From Ruegeria arenilitoris (GTDB lineage Bacteria; Pseudomonadota; Alphaproteobacteria; Rhodobacterales; Rhodobacteraceae), in contig NZ_WPYP01000004.1 in NCBI RefSeq assembly GCF_013030985.1, positions 248,001 through 312,000 of the forward strand: a stretch of 64,000 nt of DNA. Direction: 5' to 3'. Under the pieces are notes generated by a model that was not told the origin of the DNA, did no database searches, and was given only the letters and a program-made list of their open reading frames with translations. A program made the position numbers and the translations under genes. Positions 52,970 through 60,466 of this stretch are shown piece by piece (position 1 is the first letter of the stretch; every line of letters starts with the position of its first letter).

Positions 52970-52995
52970 TACGGGCGGGGCCAAGCGCTGGATCA
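52970..52995 (-). promoter_or_regulatory. ECF-type (RpoE/ChrR, ECF11-like) promoter for the SDR gene
   Basis: On the minus strand TGATCC (52995-52990) is followed after exactly 16 bases by CGTA (52973-52970), 28 bases before the SDR start. The same pair and spacing occurs on the plus strand 50 bases away. TGATC-type -35 with CGTA-type -10 is the form I recall for ECF11 sigma factors. Confidence 0.7.
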
Positions 52996-53045
52996 CTTCA
53001 CCAGTCCTCACGACATAGTGCGATCGTGAAATCTTCTAATCCGAT

Positions 53046-53071
53046 TGATCCACCTTCGCCCATCCTGCGTA
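53046..53071 (+). promoter_or_regulatory. ECF-type (RpoE/ChrR, ECF11-like) promoter for the amine-oxidase operon
   Basis: TGATCC (53046-53051), a 16-base spacer and CGTA (53068-53071) lie 33 bases upstream of the amine-oxidase start, leaving a short leader with AAAGAGGA as ribosome-binding site. It mirrors the divergent site for the SDR. Confidence 0.7.
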
Positions 53072-53104
53072 TCCTATTGTAAACTGTCGCACAAAGAGGA
53101 TGGC

Positions 53105-54439
53105 ATGTTCGACGAAACTCGGGGCGCACGCAAGAAAATCGCAATAGTAGGGGCAGGTATCTCAGGCCTGTCGGCCGCTTACTATCTTTCTGAAAACCAC
53201 GATGTCACCGTATTTGAGGCCGAACCCCGGCTGGGCGGTCACGCACGCACGGTGATGGCGGGTAAGAACGGGGATCAACCGGTCGATACAGGATTCATAG
53301 TATTCAACTACGCGACCTACCCTTATCTGACGCGGCTGTTCGACGAGTTGAACGTGCCGGTCATGAAATCCGAGATGAGCTTTGGCGCGACCATCGACAA
53401 TGGCCGTATCGAATATGGGCTGAACAACCTGCGCACGCTGACAGCGCAGAAACGCAACCTCGCCCGTCCCGCCTATTACAGGATGATCGCCGACATCCTG
53501 CGCTTCAGCAAAGAGGCCCCTGAGGCCGCGCAGGACGATGACACCACGATCGGAGAGTTGGTCGACCAGCTGCGCCTGGGCTATTGGTTCCGCCACAACT
53601 ACCTGGTGCCGATGTGCGGTGCGATCTGGTCCACTCCGGTAGAGTTCGTGGATCAGTTCCCGGCGCGTTCGCTGGTGCAGTTCTTCAAAAACCATGCCCT
53701 GCTGGCCAGCGGCCGCGACAAACAGCATCAGTGGTACACAGTCAAAGGCGGCAGTATCGAGTATGTCCGCCGCATCGACGCCGCCCTGCGCGCACGCGGG
53801 AGTGAAATCCGGCTGGCCTCTCCCGTCGATCACGTTCATCGTGATGAAACCGGCGTGACCGTTCACAGCCAGGGACAGGGCGATCTGTTTGATGAAATCA
53901 TACTGGCCACCCATTCCGATCAGTCGCTGGCCATTCTGGGTGAGGCCGCGACGGATGCTGAAAAGTCCGCGTTAGGCTCCATTCGCTATCAACCCAACAC
54001 CGCAACCCTGCATTGCGATCCGCGCCAGATGCCGCGTCGTCGGGCCTGCTGGTCCAGTTGGACCTACCGCTCGCAAGCCGGGAATGTCGGGGTCACCTAT
54101 TGGATGAACCGGCTGCAGAACATTCCGGACAGCGATCCGCTATTTGTGACGCTGAACGCGTCGTCGGAAATTCCCGCGGACAAAATCTATGATCAGGTCG
54201 AGTTTGCCCATCCGGTCTTCGACAAGGCAGCCCTGAAAGCACAGGGGCAGATCCGCGAGATGCAGGGACAGAACCGAACCTGGTTTGCCGGGGCATATAA
54301 CCGGCATGGCTTTCATGAAGACGGGATCGCCAGCGCGATGCATGTTGTCGCGCGCATGAACGGCACCCCGCACACGAACGGAGCTGACAATGGCATTCCT
54401 GCAAAACAGCCGGTCCTCTCTGCCCCGGCGGAGTTTTAA
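53105..54439 (+). CDS. Flavin-dependent amine oxidase-like protein
   Basis: A 444-residue FAD protein. The dinucleotide-binding motif KIAIVGAGISGLSAAYYLSE is at the N-terminus, followed by VFEAEPRLGGHARTV and DTGFIVFNYATYPYLTRLFDEL, typical of the NAD(P)-binding amine-oxidase group found next to DUF1365 and cyclopropane synthase genes. The C-terminal FAD segment is TWFAGAYNRHGFHEDGIASAMHVVARM. In Rhodobacter such loci belong to the singlet-oxygen regulon and modify unsaturated fatty acids. First gene of a coupled five-gene operon; the start at 53105 follows the ECF promoter. Confidence 0.88.
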   Translation: MFDETRGARKKIAIVGAGISGLSAAYYLSENHDVTVFEAEPRLGGHARTVMAGKNGDQPVDTGFIVFNYATYPYLTRLFDELNVPVMKSEMSFGATIDNGRIEYGLNNLRTLTAQKRNLARPAYYRMIADILRFSKEAPEAAQDDDTTIGELVDQLRLGYWFRHNYLVPMCGAIWSTPVEFVDQFPARSLVQFFKNHALLASGRDKQHQWYTVKGGSIEYVRRIDAALRARGSEIRLASPVDHVHRDETGVTVHSQGQGDLFDEIILATHSDQSLAILGEAATDAEKSALGSIRYQPNTATLHCDPRQMPRRRACWSSWTYRSQAGNVGVTYWMNRLQNIPDSDPLFVTLNASSEIPADKIYDQVEFAHPVFDKAALKAQGQIREMQGQNRTWFAGAYNRHGFHEDGIASAMHVVARMNGTPHTNGADNGIPAKQPVLSAPAEF

Positions 54440-54935
54440 CATCCTGCGCCCCGCGCTGCTGTCCTTCTGTCTGCTGGTCCCCGGCGGGTTGGCAGCATCA
54501 TCCGGTCTGTCGGAACTGGACGACCCGCAACTGCGCGGCACCGCGACCTTTCGCTATCTCGGGCTGCCTCTGTATGACGCGCAGCTGTTCACTCCGGGCG
54601 GTACGGCGTTCAACTGGAAACAGGATTTCGGCCTGCAGCTGCAATACCGCCGCAACGTGAGCCAAAAGGCGTTGATCAACTCGACCCTAGACGAGATGGC
54701 GCGCATTGGCCGCGCCGCACCTGTACGCGATCAACTTCAGACCTGTTTCAGGGCGGTCAAAAAGGGGGATCGCTATCTGGCGGTCTCCGAGGGGCCGAAT
54801 AAAGTTTCCTTCTGGCTGAACGGACGCAAGACCTGCACAATGGCTTATCCCGGCATCAAACGCAGCTTCATGTCCGTTTTCCTGGGTGAAAACACCCGCT
54901 CCGCCGCTTTCACACAGAGATTGCGCGGACAGTGA
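54390..54935 (+). CDS. Secreted chalcone-isomerase-like protein
   Basis: A 181-residue protein with a signal peptide (about 1-35, LSFCLLVPGGLAASS) and a chalcone-isomerase-like fold: LRGTATFRYLGLPLYDAQLFTPGG, FGLQLQYRRNVSQKALINSTLDEMARIG and NKVSFWLNGRKTCTMAYPGIKRSFMSVFLGENTR. Bacterial members are not flavonoid enzymes; many are thought to bind fatty acids. It overlaps the amine-oxidase gene by 50 bases and the MFS gene by four, so it is tightly coupled in this lipid-related operon. Confidence 0.8.
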   Translation: MAFLQNSRSSLPRRSFNILRPALLSFCLLVPGGLAASSGLSELDDPQLRGTATFRYLGLPLYDAQLFTPGGTAFNWKQDFGLQLQYRRNVSQKALINSTLDEMARIGRAAPVRDQLQTCFRAVKKGDRYLAVSEGPNKVSFWLNGRKTCTMAYPGIKRSFMSVFLGENTRSAAFTQRLRGQ

Positions 54936-56158
54936 TGCTGTATCCGAGGGTCAGTCTCTATGCGTTGATGCTGGCTGCGGCGGGTATCCCGCTGTATATC
55001 CACCTGCCGCGCTTTGCTGCTGTAAATCTTGGCATCGGGTTGGGTGTGATCGGCACCGTTCTGCTGGTGATCCGCATCATCGATCTGGTGCAGGACCCGC
55101 TGATCGGATGGGCCATCGACCGCTGGCCGGGGGCGCAAATGCTGTTTGCCGCTGCGGCTGCAATTGGTTTGGCGGTTGGGTTTCCGTTACTGTTCGGCCT
55201 GCCCCAAGAAGCCAATATCACTTTGTTAGTATCTGTTTTGGTACTTTTGTTCTCAGCCTACAGCCTCGGCACCATCCTGCTCTATGGCCGCAGTGCGACG
55301 CTGGCCAAGCAGGCTGACGCGAATGAACTGATGACACTGGCCGCCTGGCGTGAGGGTGGGCAACTGACCGGAGTCATTCTTGCCGCCAGCGCGCCGGCCC
55401 TGTTCGTGGCTTTTGGGGCCAGTGCGCAGGGCTATCCGGCCTTTGGGCTGTTTTTGGGCCTGCTCGCCGTCCTGACCCTGATCCTGACCCTGCCCATGTG
55501 GCGCCGCACGCCGATCACCGGTCAGGGCCTGTCCTTTGCCGGGCTGGGTCAGGCCGGAGCACTGCGCCTGCTGTTTCTGGCGCTGGTCAACAGCCTGCCG
55601 GTCGCGATCACCTCAACCCTGTTTCTGTTCTTTGTCGAGGACCGGCTGCAACTGCCCGGAAAAGCCGGACCGCTGCTGATCCTGTTTTTCCTCAGCGCCG
55701 GAGCCAGCGTGCCGCTCTGGGCCAAACTCGGTAACCGGATTGGCCCGAAACAGACCCTGATGATCGCCATGCCGCTGTCAATCGCAGGGTTTATCGGGGC
55801 GGCCACTTTGTCAGCCGGTAACCTGGCCGGATTTGCGGTGATCTGTCTGACATCCGGCGCAGCGCTTGGGGCGGATATGGTGGTCCTCCCAACCATGTTC
55901 TCCGTGGTGTTGACGCGCGCGGGGCTGAACGCATCCGCCGCTTTCGGCATCTGGTCATTTGCAGGCAAGCTGGGGCTTGCGCTGGCTGCCTTTTTCACAT
56001 TGCCGCTGCTGGAACGCAGCGGGTTTACTCCGGGGCAAGCAAACTCGGCCGAGGCGTTGCGCACACTCAACCTCGCCTATGCCGTGCTGCCCTGCATCCT
56101 GAAACTCGGCGCGTTCGGACTGGTCCTGACGCTGCCAACCGAGGTCTCAGCCAAATGA
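54932..56158 (+). CDS. MFS transporter, GPH-like
   Basis: A 408-residue inner-membrane protein with about 12 helices. The early loop LVIRIIDLVQDPLIGWAIDRWPG is typical of the glycoside-pentoside-hexuronide:cation symporter group. The start is GTG at 54932 or the next codon ATG at 54935. Coupled by 4-base overlaps to both neighbours. In the amine-oxidase/DUF3833 operon it more likely moves a lipid or lipid-derived substrate than a sugar, but this is inference. Confidence 0.85.
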   Translation: MMLYPRVSLYALMLAAAGIPLYIHLPRFAAVNLGIGLGVIGTVLLVIRIIDLVQDPLIGWAIDRWPGAQMLFAAAAAIGLAVGFPLLFGLPQEANITLLVSVLVLLFSAYSLGTILLYGRSATLAKQADANELMTLAAWREGGQLTGVILAASAPALFVAFGASAQGYPAFGLFLGLLAVLTLILTLPMWRRTPITGQGLSFAGLGQAGALRLLFLALVNSLPVAITSTLFLFFVEDRLQLPGKAGPLLILFFLSAGASVPLWAKLGNRIGPKQTLMIAMPLSIAGFIGAATLSAGNLAGFAVICLTSGAALGADMVVLPTMFSVVLTRAGLNASAAFGIWSFAGKLGLALAAFFTLPLLERSGFTPGQANSAEALRTLNLAYAVLPCILKLGAFGLVLTLPTEVSAK

Positions 56159-56772
56159 CAGTCGTCACGATCCTTCTGCTCGCCATCCTTGTTCTGATCA
56201 TCGCCCACCGCCGGTTTCTCAGCTTCCGGGCGCAGGCGCCAACGGACTACGCGGCCACCGGACCTGCCTTCATCATGAAGGAAAACCTGAACGGAGAGAT
56301 CCTGTCCGAAGGATTGATCTATGGGCCCAACGGCAAGATGTCGAACAGCTTTGTCGCCCGTATGGTGGGGGAGTGGGACGGAAATACCGGCACGCTGGTC
56401 GAGTATTTCACGTATTCCAACGGCAAGAAGATGACCCGCAAGTGGTATCTGACACTGGGCACCGGCAACACCTTCACCGCCACGGCGGATGATATCGTGG
56501 GTGAAGGTCACGGCACCATTTCGGGGTCGACCGTCAAACTGACCTACCGGATCATCCTGCCCAAGGATGCGGGCGGGCACACGCTGGATGTCACCGACTG
56601 GATGTACCTGACCGAGAACGGCGTGGTCATGAACCGGTCCGAGATGCGCAAATTCGGCCTCAAGGTGGCCGAGCTGGTCGCCACCATGCGCCCGGCGCCC
56701 GAGGTGAAGTCTGCCCATGTCAGCGGCTCGAACGGCTATGACGCCACGGCCGAGACGAGGACATTGCAATGA
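56155..56772 (+). CDS. DUF3833 family protein, membrane-anchored copy
   Basis: A 205-residue protein with one N-terminal helix (VTILLLAILVLIIAHRRFL) and a DUF3833-type beta-rich domain: FIMKENLNGEILSEGLIYGPNGKMSNSFVARMVGEWDG, LVEYFTYSNGKKMTRKWYLTLGTGNTFTATADDIVGEGHG and DWMYLTENGVVMNRSEMRKFGLKV. The domain resembles lipocalin-like lipid carriers. It overlaps both neighbours by four bases and is a diverged duplicate of the next gene, anchored differently. Function unknown. Confidence 0.82.
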   Translation: MTVVTILLLAILVLIIAHRRFLSFRAQAPTDYAATGPAFIMKENLNGEILSEGLIYGPNGKMSNSFVARMVGEWDGNTGTLVEYFTYSNGKKMTRKWYLTLGTGNTFTATADDIVGEGHGTISGSTVKLTYRIILPKDAGGHTLDVTDWMYLTENGVVMNRSEMRKFGLKVAELVATMRPAPEVKSAHVSGSNGYDATAETRTLQ

Positions 56773-57311
56773 TCACCCGCCGGATTCTGATCCTGGCCCT
56801 CGCTGTCATCGGGCTTGCCGCGCTGGCAGCCTGTTCGGCCAAGCCGCGCGTGCCCAAGACCTTCCTGTCCGACCGGCAGCTGAACCTTGAGGAATTCTTT
56901 GAGGGCAAAACCGTCGCCTACGGTCAGTTTCAGGACGTGCTGGGAAATGTACCCCGCCGCTTTAATGTCGATATTGACGGCACATGGGACGGCGAAACCC
57001 TGACGCTGGTCGAGGATTTCATCTATGACGACGGCGCCACCGAGCAACGCATCTGGACCCTGACCAAAACCGGCGAAGATAGCTGGACCGGCACCGCTCC
57101 GGGTGTGTTGGGCACCGCCAGCGGGATCGAGCGCGGCGATACGTTCAACTGGAAATACAAGATCGACCTGCCCGTGAAAGACGGCACCATGCGGGTAAAT
57201 TTCGATGATTGGATGTGGTTGCTGAGCGACGACCGGCTACTGAACCGCGCCTATGTCTCACGCTATGGCGTGCGGCTGGGCGAGGTCATTCTGTATTTCG
57301 AGAAACTGTAA
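56769..57311 (+). CDS. DUF3833 family lipoprotein
   Basis: A 180-residue lipoprotein with lipobox LAAC (about residues 19-22) and the DUF3833 pattern: LNLEEFFEGKTVAYGQFQDVLGNVPRRFNVDIDGTWDGETLTLVEDFIYDDGATEQRIWTLTKTG and MRVNFDDWMWLLSDDRLLNRAYVSRYGVRLGEVILYFEKL. The usual DUF3833 protein in such clusters is a lipoprotein like this one. Last gene of the ECF-controlled operon; convergent with the TonB gene 12 bases away. Confidence 0.86.
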   Translation: MITRRILILALAVIGLAALAACSAKPRVPKTFLSDRQLNLEEFFEGKTVAYGQFQDVLGNVPRRFNVDIDGTWDGETLTLVEDFIYDDGATEQRIWTLTKTGEDSWTGTAPGVLGTASGIERGDTFNWKYKIDLPVKDGTMRVNFDDWMWLLSDDRLLNRAYVSRYGVRLGEVILYFEKL

Positions 57312-57323
57312 GCCACCGGCGGT

Positions 57324-58484
57324 TCAGTTGCTGGAATAGACAAAAGACAGCGACCTGCTGACACCCCCAGGAGGTTTCGGGAAAGGAGAGGCCGCCTGGA
57401 CCTGCGCCTTGGCCGCTCGTTCAAGATCCGGTGATCCATTGGTGTCCACGACTTCGACATAGGCCAGGGTTCCATCCGGGTTGATCACGAAAAACACCCG
57501 CGCAAAGCCCCGCGCCGCCGTGTAAACGATCGGTGCACGGTTCAGGTGCACCAGCACTTTCCCGTTATAGTTGGTTCGATCCGAATTACCGGGACCCCGC
57601 CCGCCCGAGCGTGTTCCGCTGTTGCCTGATGTGAACAGATCCTTGCCCTGACGCCGATAGGTGGTCAGGGGCGATTCGACCTCTTGCGTCGGATATTGCA
57701 GGTCACTGAAATCCCGTGCGCCGCGCAACGTGGCCGGAGGCTCTGGCTGCGCACGCCGGTCCGGCAGGCGTGGCCGGATCGACGACGTCAGCGCCTGCTC
57801 TGCTTCTTCACTGTTTTCATCAGCGTCGGGCACAGGCTCAGCCGGGGTAGCGGGAATATCAGCTTCGATCGTCTCACTTTCAGAAGGCACGACCGGTGCA
57901 ATCGAGGGCACCGGGTTTTCCGATGGCTCGGGCAGTGCAGCAATCTGCTCGGCCTCGATGGGCTCGGGTGCGGCCGCGGTTTCTTCTGCAGGTTCCGTGG
58001 CTTCGGGACTGCCTTCTGGCGCTTCAGCAACCTCGGCCACCTCGACGGGCGGGGTTTCCTCGACCTCATCGCTGGCGGATTTGTCGCCATCCGTGGTGTC
58101 CCGCGATTCGGGCGCCTGGGCCTCGACCGGCTCGGGCGCCACCGGTTGCAGAATTTCGGACGTGCCAGTGTCGGGGGAAAAGGTTTTCTGGGGGTCGTCC
58201 GAGGCCACATGCACCTCGCTGGTCGGAATCTCGGCCGGTTCCGGTGCGGGTTCCGGGGGCTCTTCCACCGGGGGTTCCGGCGCCTCGGGCGGTTCGGATT
58301 CCACCGGTTCGGCGACCGTGTCCACAAGATCCTCGAAACTGTTGCTCAGCTCAACCGAATCCCCCCGGCCTGCGGCATCCGGCTGCTGTATCAGTCTGGG
58401 TGCGGTCAGACCCAACCCCATCAGATGCAAGAGCAGCGACAGCAGCGCGGCAAGGGCCGCGATAACGATCGAGCCCCGGATCAT
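57324..58484 (-). CDS. TonB family energy-transducing protein
   Basis: A 386-residue protein with an N-terminal helix (SIVIAALAALLSLLLHLMGLGL), a long Glu/Pro-rich periplasm-spanning region (about 60-230, many EPVE/PEPV/PEAP units) and a C-terminal TonB domain (about 295-386: NYNGKVLVHLNRAPIVYTAARGFARVFFVINPDGTLAYVEVVDTNGSPDLERAAKAQVQAASPFPKPPGG). It transmits proton-motive force to outer-membrane receptors. It overlaps exbD by four bases in a complete module. No TonB-dependent receptor is in the window. Confidence 0.9.
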   Translation of the reverse strand: MIRGSIVIAALAALLSLLLHLMGLGLTAPRLIQQPDAAGRGDSVELSNSFEDLVDTVAEPVESEPPEAPEPPVEEPPEPAPEPAEIPTSEVHVASDDPQKTFSPDTGTSEILQPVAPEPVEAQAPESRDTTDGDKSASDEVEETPPVEVAEVAEAPEGSPEATEPAEETAAAPEPIEAEQIAALPEPSENPVPSIAPVVPSESETIEADIPATPAEPVPDADENSEEAEQALTSSIRPRLPDRRAQPEPPATLRGARDFSDLQYPTQEVESPLTTYRRQGKDLFTSGNSGTRSGGRGPGNSDRTNYNGKVLVHLNRAPIVYTAARGFARVFFVINPDGTLAYVEVVDTNGSPDLERAAKAQVQAASPFPKPPGGVSRSLSFVYSSN

Positions 58485-58858
58485 TCCAGCGCCTTTTCAG
58501 TCACGACAAACACGGAATCCGCCCCCAGGCGACGCAATTCACCAGTGACCTCGATCAGCCGCGCGCCTGAGGCCTCGCGATCCGGTACGATGCGCACCGG
58601 CCCGGGATCACGCCCGGCCATATAGGTTTCCGGCCCTATCGGCGTACCGCGAAAGCTGAGCGTGCCGTCCCGGTGCAGCACCAGCGCGTCCGGGGGCTCG
58701 CGCCCGTCAAGTTCCGAGGTGTCGACCAGGTTCAGATCGGGGTCCAGCGGCGTGGCCACCGTGCCCGCGATCAGAAAGAAGATCAGCATCAGGAACACGA
58801 CATTGATCAGCGCAATGGTCGAGTCGCGTTTGCGGCGGGGGCGGTTATAGCGGATCAT
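58481..58858 (-). CDS. ExbD/TolR family protein, second copy
   Basis: A 125-residue protein with one N-terminal helix (STIALINVVFLMLIFFLIAGTVA) and a periplasmic domain. The conserved membrane Asp of ExbD is replaced by Asn in ALINVVFLMLIFF, whereas the neighbouring copy keeps LIDVIF. Coupled by 4-base overlaps to TonB and the other ExbD. The two may form a mixed complex with ExbB. Confidence 0.87.
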   Translation of the reverse strand: MIRYNRPRRKRDSTIALINVVFLMLIFFLIAGTVATPLDPDLNLVDTSELDGREPPDALVLHRDGTLSFRGTPIGPETYMAGRDPGPVRIVPDREASGARLIEVTGELRRLGADSVFVVTEKALE

Positions 58859-59220
58859 TCCAGCACCAGAACGCTCAGACCCTCACGCCCACGCAACAGG
58901 ACCAGCAGATCCACCAAACGCTGTGCGGTCGTGTCGGGATCAAGGCTGACCAGCACCTGCCCGGTGGTCACCTGTGTCGTCAGCTCCTCCAACGTGATGG
59001 GCGCGCCGTTCAGCACCAACCGCTCAGCCCCTAACTGGACAAAGGCGCGGTCTTGGGGCGTGTCCGTCGTTGCACCTCCGGTCGTGGCGCTGCTCAGCTC
59101 GATCTCGCCGTATTTCGAAAAAGTCGAGGTTAGCATGAAGAACAGCAACAGCAGAAAGATCACGTCGATGAGCGGTGTCATCGCCATGGGCCGTCTGGCA
59201 AAGGGTGCGGGGTTACGCAT
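58855..59220 (-). CDS. ExbD family protein, first copy
   Basis: A 121-residue ExbD with the single helix MTPLIDVIFLLLLFFMLTSTFSKYGEIEL containing the proton-carrying Asp (LIDVIF), followed by a periplasmic domain (VLVSLDPDTTAQRLVDLLVLLRGREGLSVLVLE). The start MRNPAPFARRPMAM at 59220 overlaps the exbB end by eight bases; a 30-codon longer frame is rejected. Confidence 0.9.
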   Translation of the reverse strand: MRNPAPFARRPMAMTPLIDVIFLLLLFFMLTSTFSKYGEIELSSATTGGATTDTPQDRAFVQLGAERLVLNGAPITLEELTTQVTTGQVLVSLDPDTTAQRLVDLLVLLRGREGLSVLVLE

Positions 59221-59878
59221 GTCCGGGCGTGGCCGCCATAGGTTGTGCATCCTCGGCCAGCGGAATGGCCTGCCCCGGAATAAGCACCGTGCGCAGGGCC
59301 TTGTCGGCAAACACCCGTTCGCGCGCAGTACGGCTTTCGAACCAGGACAATACCATCGAGGTCGGCATCGCCACCGCCAGCCCCACAGCCGTTGTCACCA
59401 GCGCCACCCAGATCCCGCCCGCCAACAGCGACGGATCAACCGAAGAGCCCGCGGATTGCAGGCTGCGGAACGCCTCGATCATGCCCAGAACGGTGCCGAA
59501 CAGACCCAGCAAAGGGGCCAGCTGCGCCACTGTGTCCAGCAGGCGAAACCCACGTTCCAGACCGGCCAACGCCAACCCTGCCTCGGCATCCAGACGCTGA
59601 TCCAGACCGGGCGCATCCGGCGCGTCCATCGCAACCCCGACCAGCGGTGCAAGATAGCTGTGGCTTTTGGCCAGACGCGCGCGGGCGGTCTGTTCGTCAC
59701 CGGCATCCCAGGCCTCCAGCGCCTGCGACAACACCCGGTGCCGCCCGACGCCCGAGGCAGCGAACTGCCAGAGCTTGTAAAGCGTCACTGCCAGCGTCAC
59801 CACGGACATGGCGATCAGGATGGCGACCACCGGCCCGCCAAGGGCCAGGATTTCTCGCAAGGCGTCAAGAATACTCAT
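59213..59878 (-). CDS. ExbB (MotA/TolQ/ExbB) proton-channel family protein
   Basis: A 221-residue inner-membrane protein with three helices: GPVVAILIAMSVVTLAVTLYKLWQF near the start, then LLDTVAQLAPLLGLFGTVLGMIEAFRSL, the conserved ExbB/TolQ signature, and GGIWVALVTTAVGLAVAMPTSMVLSWFESR. With the two ExbD proteins and TonB it forms the energising motor. Overlaps the upstream small secreted-protein gene by four bases. Confidence 0.92.
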   Translation of the reverse strand: MSILDALREILALGGPVVAILIAMSVVTLAVTLYKLWQFAASGVGRHRVLSQALEAWDAGDEQTARARLAKSHSYLAPLVGVAMDAPDAPGLDQRLDAEAGLALAGLERGFRLLDTVAQLAPLLGLFGTVLGMIEAFRSLQSAGSSVDPSLLAGGIWVALVTTAVGLAVAMPTSMVLSWFESRTARERVFADKALRTVLIPGQAIPLAEDAQPMAATPGHA

Positions 59879-60303
59879 CCCAAAAGCTCCACTTCTGTTC
59901 GGCTGTTCAAGGTTGGTGTCTGGTCGCAGATATCGCTGTCGGCGCCCCCAACGGTGCAGCTGCTGACACCATTGATCAGAACACGCCCGATGTTTTCGCA
60001 GGTGGTGCCCCGGATATCAAACTGGCGCACCCGAGGGCGTTCTGCCGGCAGGTCCCGGAACCCGAAAAGGGTGATCCGTTCGAAAACACCTGCGGCATCG
60101 AAAATCACCACTTGATAACTGGCACTGTCGATCGAGGTTGAGGTTTGGTTTTCGACCAGAAAGGTCAGACGGCAGGCGCCTTCGACCTCTTCCACCGCAT
60201 TCAGCTCGACCATCAGGCCCGGCGCGTCTTGCGCCGTTTCAGCCAGAGCCGCAAATGGCAGCGCGCAGAGGATGGCGGCAAGGGCCGGACGGCGAAACTT
60301 CAT
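59875..60303 (-). CDS. Small periplasmic protein encoded at the head of the TonB module
   Basis: A 142-residue protein with a signal peptide (about 1-21, ALPFAALA) and a mature beta-rich domain: ELNAVEEVEGACRLTFLVENQTSTSIDSASYQVVIFDAAGVFERITLFGFRDLPAERPRVRQFDIRGTTCENIGRVLINGVSSC. Four cysteines could form two disulfides. Unknown family. As first gene of the exbB-exbD-exbD-tonB operon, coupled by a 4-base overlap, it is likely part of the same system. Confidence 0.78.
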   Translation of the reverse strand: MKFRRPALAAILCALPFAALAETAQDAPGLMVELNAVEEVEGACRLTFLVENQTSTSIDSASYQVVIFDAAGVFERITLFGFRDLPAERPRVRQFDIRGTTCENIGRVLINGVSSCTVGGADSDICDQTPTLNSRTEVELLG

Positions 60304-60466
60304 AGATGCGCTCCTGATTGTTCAACGCAGGCAGGGTTTTGGCGGTACCACTCCCGTCATATCCAAGACCGCTGGGGCGCGAAAGGCTTGCCGACACCAT
60401 TGTGATAAAGGGCGATTTGCGGCCCGTTCAACCCTGCCGCCGCGTGAGTTCAATCGCGGGAACGCG

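Noticed and set aside
60304-60466. Possible small gene between the TonB module and the GH9 gene
   Set aside because: No frame with a credible start, ribosome-binding site or protein-like composition was found in these 163 bases.
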